From assembly GCA_902783755.1 (NCBI GenBank), contig CACZSC010000117.1:1-6810 (forward strand): 6,810 bases of DNA, given 5' to 3'. The translations under genes were made by a program, and so were the position numbers. This DNA comes from an uncultured Ruminococcus sp. GTDB taxonomy: Bacteria > Bacillota > Clostridia > Oscillospirales > CAG-272. Positions 5,067-6,810 of the stretch are shown piece after piece. The notes below the pieces were generated by a model that saw only the letters and a list, made by a program, of their open reading frames with translations, did no database searches and had not been told where the DNA came from. Numbering within the stretch: the stretch's first letter is position 1; each line of letters opens with the position of its first letter.

Positions 5067-6539
5067 ATGAAAAGAACGGTGAAACTGCTCATCCTTCTTC
5101 TGGTTTTCGTTATGCTCCTGTCCGAAATAGGCTGTTCGACCGGGTCTAAAAAAACCGATGGTAACGAGATGAGAAACGAGGATGTCGACGAGGAATATGT
5201 CAAGACCCTCACCGGCGTCCAGAAGATGATGTACGAAAGGTCTCTGGTCAGGGACGAAGTCCCAGAGCTCGACTTCAACGGCCGGGTGTTCGGCATGATG
5301 GCCGGAGAGGGGAACAAGACCCAGTGGAGGCCGGAGGAGCTCACATCCGACCAGGTGGATGTGGCACTCTATTACATGAACCAGTATACGGAAGACAGGC
5401 TCAATGTAAAGATTGACTACAACGACAAGGACAACGCGTGGATAGCCATGGACCTCGTCGCAATGGGTGACGACTATTATTCCGTCGTCAACAGCTCTTA
5501 TCTGACGATCGGTGCCTTTGCGACCGGCGGCTATCTTTACGATTTCGAAACGGTTCCTTACCTGAACCTGGATTCCCCCTGGTACAACCAGACCGCCAGA
5601 GAGGCCATTTCCGTCAAAGGAAAAAGCTTCCTCATGGTAGGGGCGGCCAATATCGCTGAAGTGAAGTGCACCTACTGCGTCTACTTCAACAAGCGCCTGA
5701 GGGACGAGTATCTGTCGGTGCTCCCGGATTTCTACCAGCTGGTATATGACGGCAAATGGACCATGGATGAGTTCATTACTCTTTCGAGAGTAGGTTACGT
5801 GGATCTGAACGGTAACCAGAGATCGGATCCTCATGACCAGTTCGGCCTTGCCGCACAGACATCCAGCTATGCCGTTCCGTTCCTGTATTCATGCGGAGAG
5901 AAGACAGTCTCAAGGGACGAGAACGATATCCCGCACATCGACGTCAATATGGAGAAGACCCAGTCAATAGTCGAGAAAACATACGAACTGATCTTCGGAA
6001 GCCCCAACGTGTGGCCGACATATGACTGGTCGACACATCAGGAGATATTCACAGAGGGAAGATGCCTGTTCATGTACAGCCAGTTCTGGGCATGCCTCGA
6101 GGGATTCAGGGAGATGGACGACCCCTTCGGCATCCTGCCTTACCCCAAGTATGACGAATATCAGCAGGATTACCATACCTGCACGGACCCGTCCGGCAGC
6201 ACCCTGGGACTCCTTATAACCTGCCCGGACAGGGAACTTGCGGGAGCAGCACTGGAGGTCCTGAACTGGAGAGCATGGCAGAGCGTGCAGCCGGCTCTTT
6301 ACGAGAGTGCACTGAAGGGAAGAGCGGCTGATGAGGAAAACGACGCCAATATGCTCGACATAATCAACAGAGGCGTAGTATATGACTTCGGTTATGTGTT
6401 CGGAGGCCCCGGCGAACTTCTTTCCAAGATGATGACCCACAAGACCAACAACTTTGCTTCCGAGTACAGAAGCCGGATCAAGAACTGGGAGCACAACATA
6501 AATGACGCGGTCGATGCGATACTGAGCAACGACAGGTAG
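5067..6539 (+). CDS. Extracellular solute-binding lipoprotein, probably sugar ABC uptake
   Basis: A 490-residue protein resembling family 1 extracellular solute-binding proteins of Clostridia, which capture sugars outside the membrane for an ABC importer. The signal is MKRTVK, a hydrophobic run over residues 7-18, then SEIGC with Cys23 as the likely lipid anchor; Glu at -3 is unusual for a lipobox. A polar linker follows to about residue 60. Family-like stretches are DGKWTMDEF (228-236), DLNGNQRSDPHDQFGL (246-261), GRCLFMY (331-337), FGILPYPKYDEY (354-365) and the C-terminal YDFGYVF region (439-445). Residues 246-257 have Asp, Asn, Asn, Asp and Asp at the 1, 3, 5, 9 and 12 positions of a Ca2+-binding EF-hand-like loop. 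AAGGAGGT lies 5-12 nt upstream of the ATG. The gene has its own promoter and terminator and no permease genes beside it, so it must use a transporter encoded elsewhere. The divergent esterase hints at an acetylated oligosaccharide ligand; that is inference. Confidence 0.85.
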   Translation: MKRTVKLLILLLVFVMLLSEIGCSTGSKKTDGNEMRNEDVDEEYVKTLTGVQKMMYERSLVRDEVPELDFNGRVFGMMAGEGNKTQWRPEELTSDQVDVALYYMNQYTEDRLNVKIDYNDKDNAWIAMDLVAMGDDYYSVVNSSYLTIGAFATGGYLYDFETVPYLNLDSPWYNQTAREAISVKGKSFLMVGAANIAEVKCTYCVYFNKRLRDEYLSVLPDFYQLVYDGKWTMDEFITLSRVGYVDLNGNQRSDPHDQFGLAAQTSSYAVPFLYSCGEKTVSRDENDIPHIDVNMEKTQSIVEKTYELIFGSPNVWPTYDWSTHQEIFTEGRCLFMYSQFWACLEGFREMDDPFGILPYPKYDEYQQDYHTCTDPSGSTLGLLITCPDRELAGAALEVLNWRAWQSVQPALYESALKGRAADEENDANMLDIINRGVVYDFGYVFGGPGELLSKMMTHKTNNFASEYRSRIKNWEHNINDAVDAILSNDR

Positions 6540-6567
6540 TTCCATATAAAGAATACGGCACAAATCA

Positions 6568-6589
6568 CCCGGCTGCGGCCGGGTTTTTT
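6568..6589 (+). terminator. Intrinsic terminator of the solute-binding protein gene
   Basis: CCCGGC at 6568-6573 pairs with GCCGGG at 6578-6583 around the loop TGCG, followed by six T (6584-6589). It lies 28 bp after the stop codon and shows that the gene is monocistronic. Confidence 0.92.
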
Positions 6590-6655
6590 GCATGTGGAAA
6601 CGGCGTCCGGGGCCCTGATGGTTCAGCGTGTAAACGAACTTTGCCGGGACCCTTG

Positions 6656-6702
6656 AAAAAAACGCAAAAAAACTTGAAAAAAGTCCAAAAAAATTGAAAA
6701 AA
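6656..6702 (+). promoter_or_regulatory. Phased A-tract array, UP-element-like
   Basis: Five runs of six or seven A begin at 6656, 6666, 6677, 6687 and 6697, a spacing of 10, 11, 10 and 10 bp that matches the helical repeat. Such phasing bends DNA, and AT-rich DNA just upstream of -35 is the contact site for the RNA polymerase alpha subunits. The array ends 5 bp before TTGACA at 6708. The 66 bp between the terminator and this array show no gene. Confidence 0.85.
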
Positions 6703-6707
6703 GGGTA

Positions 6708-6736
6708 TTGACACTGAAAAAGGGGTTTGATATAAT
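6708..6736 (+). promoter_or_regulatory. Perfect-consensus promoter, probably of an rRNA operon
   Basis: TTGACA at 6708-6713 and TATAAT at 6731-6736 match the sigma-A consensus at every position with the optimal 17-bp spacer, and TG at 6728-6729 adds an extended -10. Transcription should start near 6743. Full consensus plus an upstream A-tract array is typical of rrn promoters. It points rightward, out of the window. Confidence 0.92.
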
Positions 6737-6742
6737 AACAAA

Positions 6743-6810
6743 GCTGTCCGCCGAAAAGGGAAACGGTTTCGGAACCTTTTTTGGGGCACTGCTCATTGAA
6801 AATTGAACAA
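6743..6810 (+). promoter_or_regulatory. rRNA operon leader with boxA-like antitermination site (continues beyond window)
   Basis: The transcribed leader contains a hairpin region at 6751-6784: CCGAAA (6751-6756) pairs with TTTCGG (6767-6772), or alternatively AAAAGG (6754-6759) pairs with CCTTTT (6775-6780). From 6790 the sequence TGCTCATTGAAAATTGAAC resembles the boxA of bacterial rRNA leaders (TGCTCTTTAACA in E. coli, TTCTTTGAAAACT-like in Bacillus). boxA recruits Nus factors to stop premature termination. No 16S sequence is reached before the edge, so the rRNA identity is inferred. Confidence 0.75.

Noticed and set aside
5034..5834. Minus-strand open frame opposite the solute-binding protein
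   Set aside because: The opposite strand encodes a family-like protein with signal, promoter and ribosome binding site; this frame has none of these and covers the promoter of the real gene.
6618..6656. Twelve-codon open frame upstream of the A-tract array
   Set aside because: No ribosome binding site, no promoter and too short to support.

Overview
The window looks like a chromosomal segment of a moderately GC-rich Clostridia-type Bacillota (Firmicutes). The reasons are strong AGGAGG-type ribosome binding sites, a FeoB-associated Cys-rich membrane peptide, two lipoprotein-type signal peptides, a solute-binding protein of the style common in gut Clostridia, and a right edge that reads like a Firmicutes ribosomal RNA promoter and leader. 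No CRISPR array, transposase, integrase or tRNA is visible.

Left part, plus strand: the 3' end of a DUF2779-type gene (1-552), whose protein carries a DEDDy exonuclease-like C-terminus. After a 111-bp gap with a hairpin and a weak promoter comes an unrecognised lipoprotein gene (664-1539) with a tandem Asp-Thr-x repeat behind its lipid anchor. A strong hairpin at 1555-1585 ends it and probably also ends the minus-strand operon that converges on it.

Middle part, minus strand, transcribed from about 4885 down to about 1550: an SGNH/GDSL esterase (4858-4205), a FeoA-FeoB fusion ferrous iron transporter (4174-1823) and a FeoB-associated Cys-rich peptide (1812-1606). Gaps of 30 and 10 bp suggest one transcript. 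FeoAB would import Fe2+ through the cytoplasmic membrane, and the small peptide is its usual partner. The esterase at the head of the operon is the odd member; by family it should remove acetyl groups from carbohydrates.

Right part, plus strand: a 208-bp divergent intergenic region (4859-5066) holds one promoter for each direction and several short inverted repeats. It drives an extracellular solute-binding lipoprotein (5067-6539), probably for a sugar, which ends at a clear intrinsic terminator (6568-6589). No permease genes follow. Instead there are five helically phased A-tracts, a perfect-consensus extended -10 promoter (TTGACA, 17 bp, TATAAT) and a leader with a boxA-like sequence running off the window. 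This is the signature of an rRNA operon starting just beyond position 6810.

Most of the window is ordinary. The points most worth following are the esterase-feoAB operon, the FeoA-FeoB fusion with its long linker, the inverted repeats in the divergent promoter region, and the textbook rrn promoter architecture at the right edge. I found no convincing evidence of a wholly new system.
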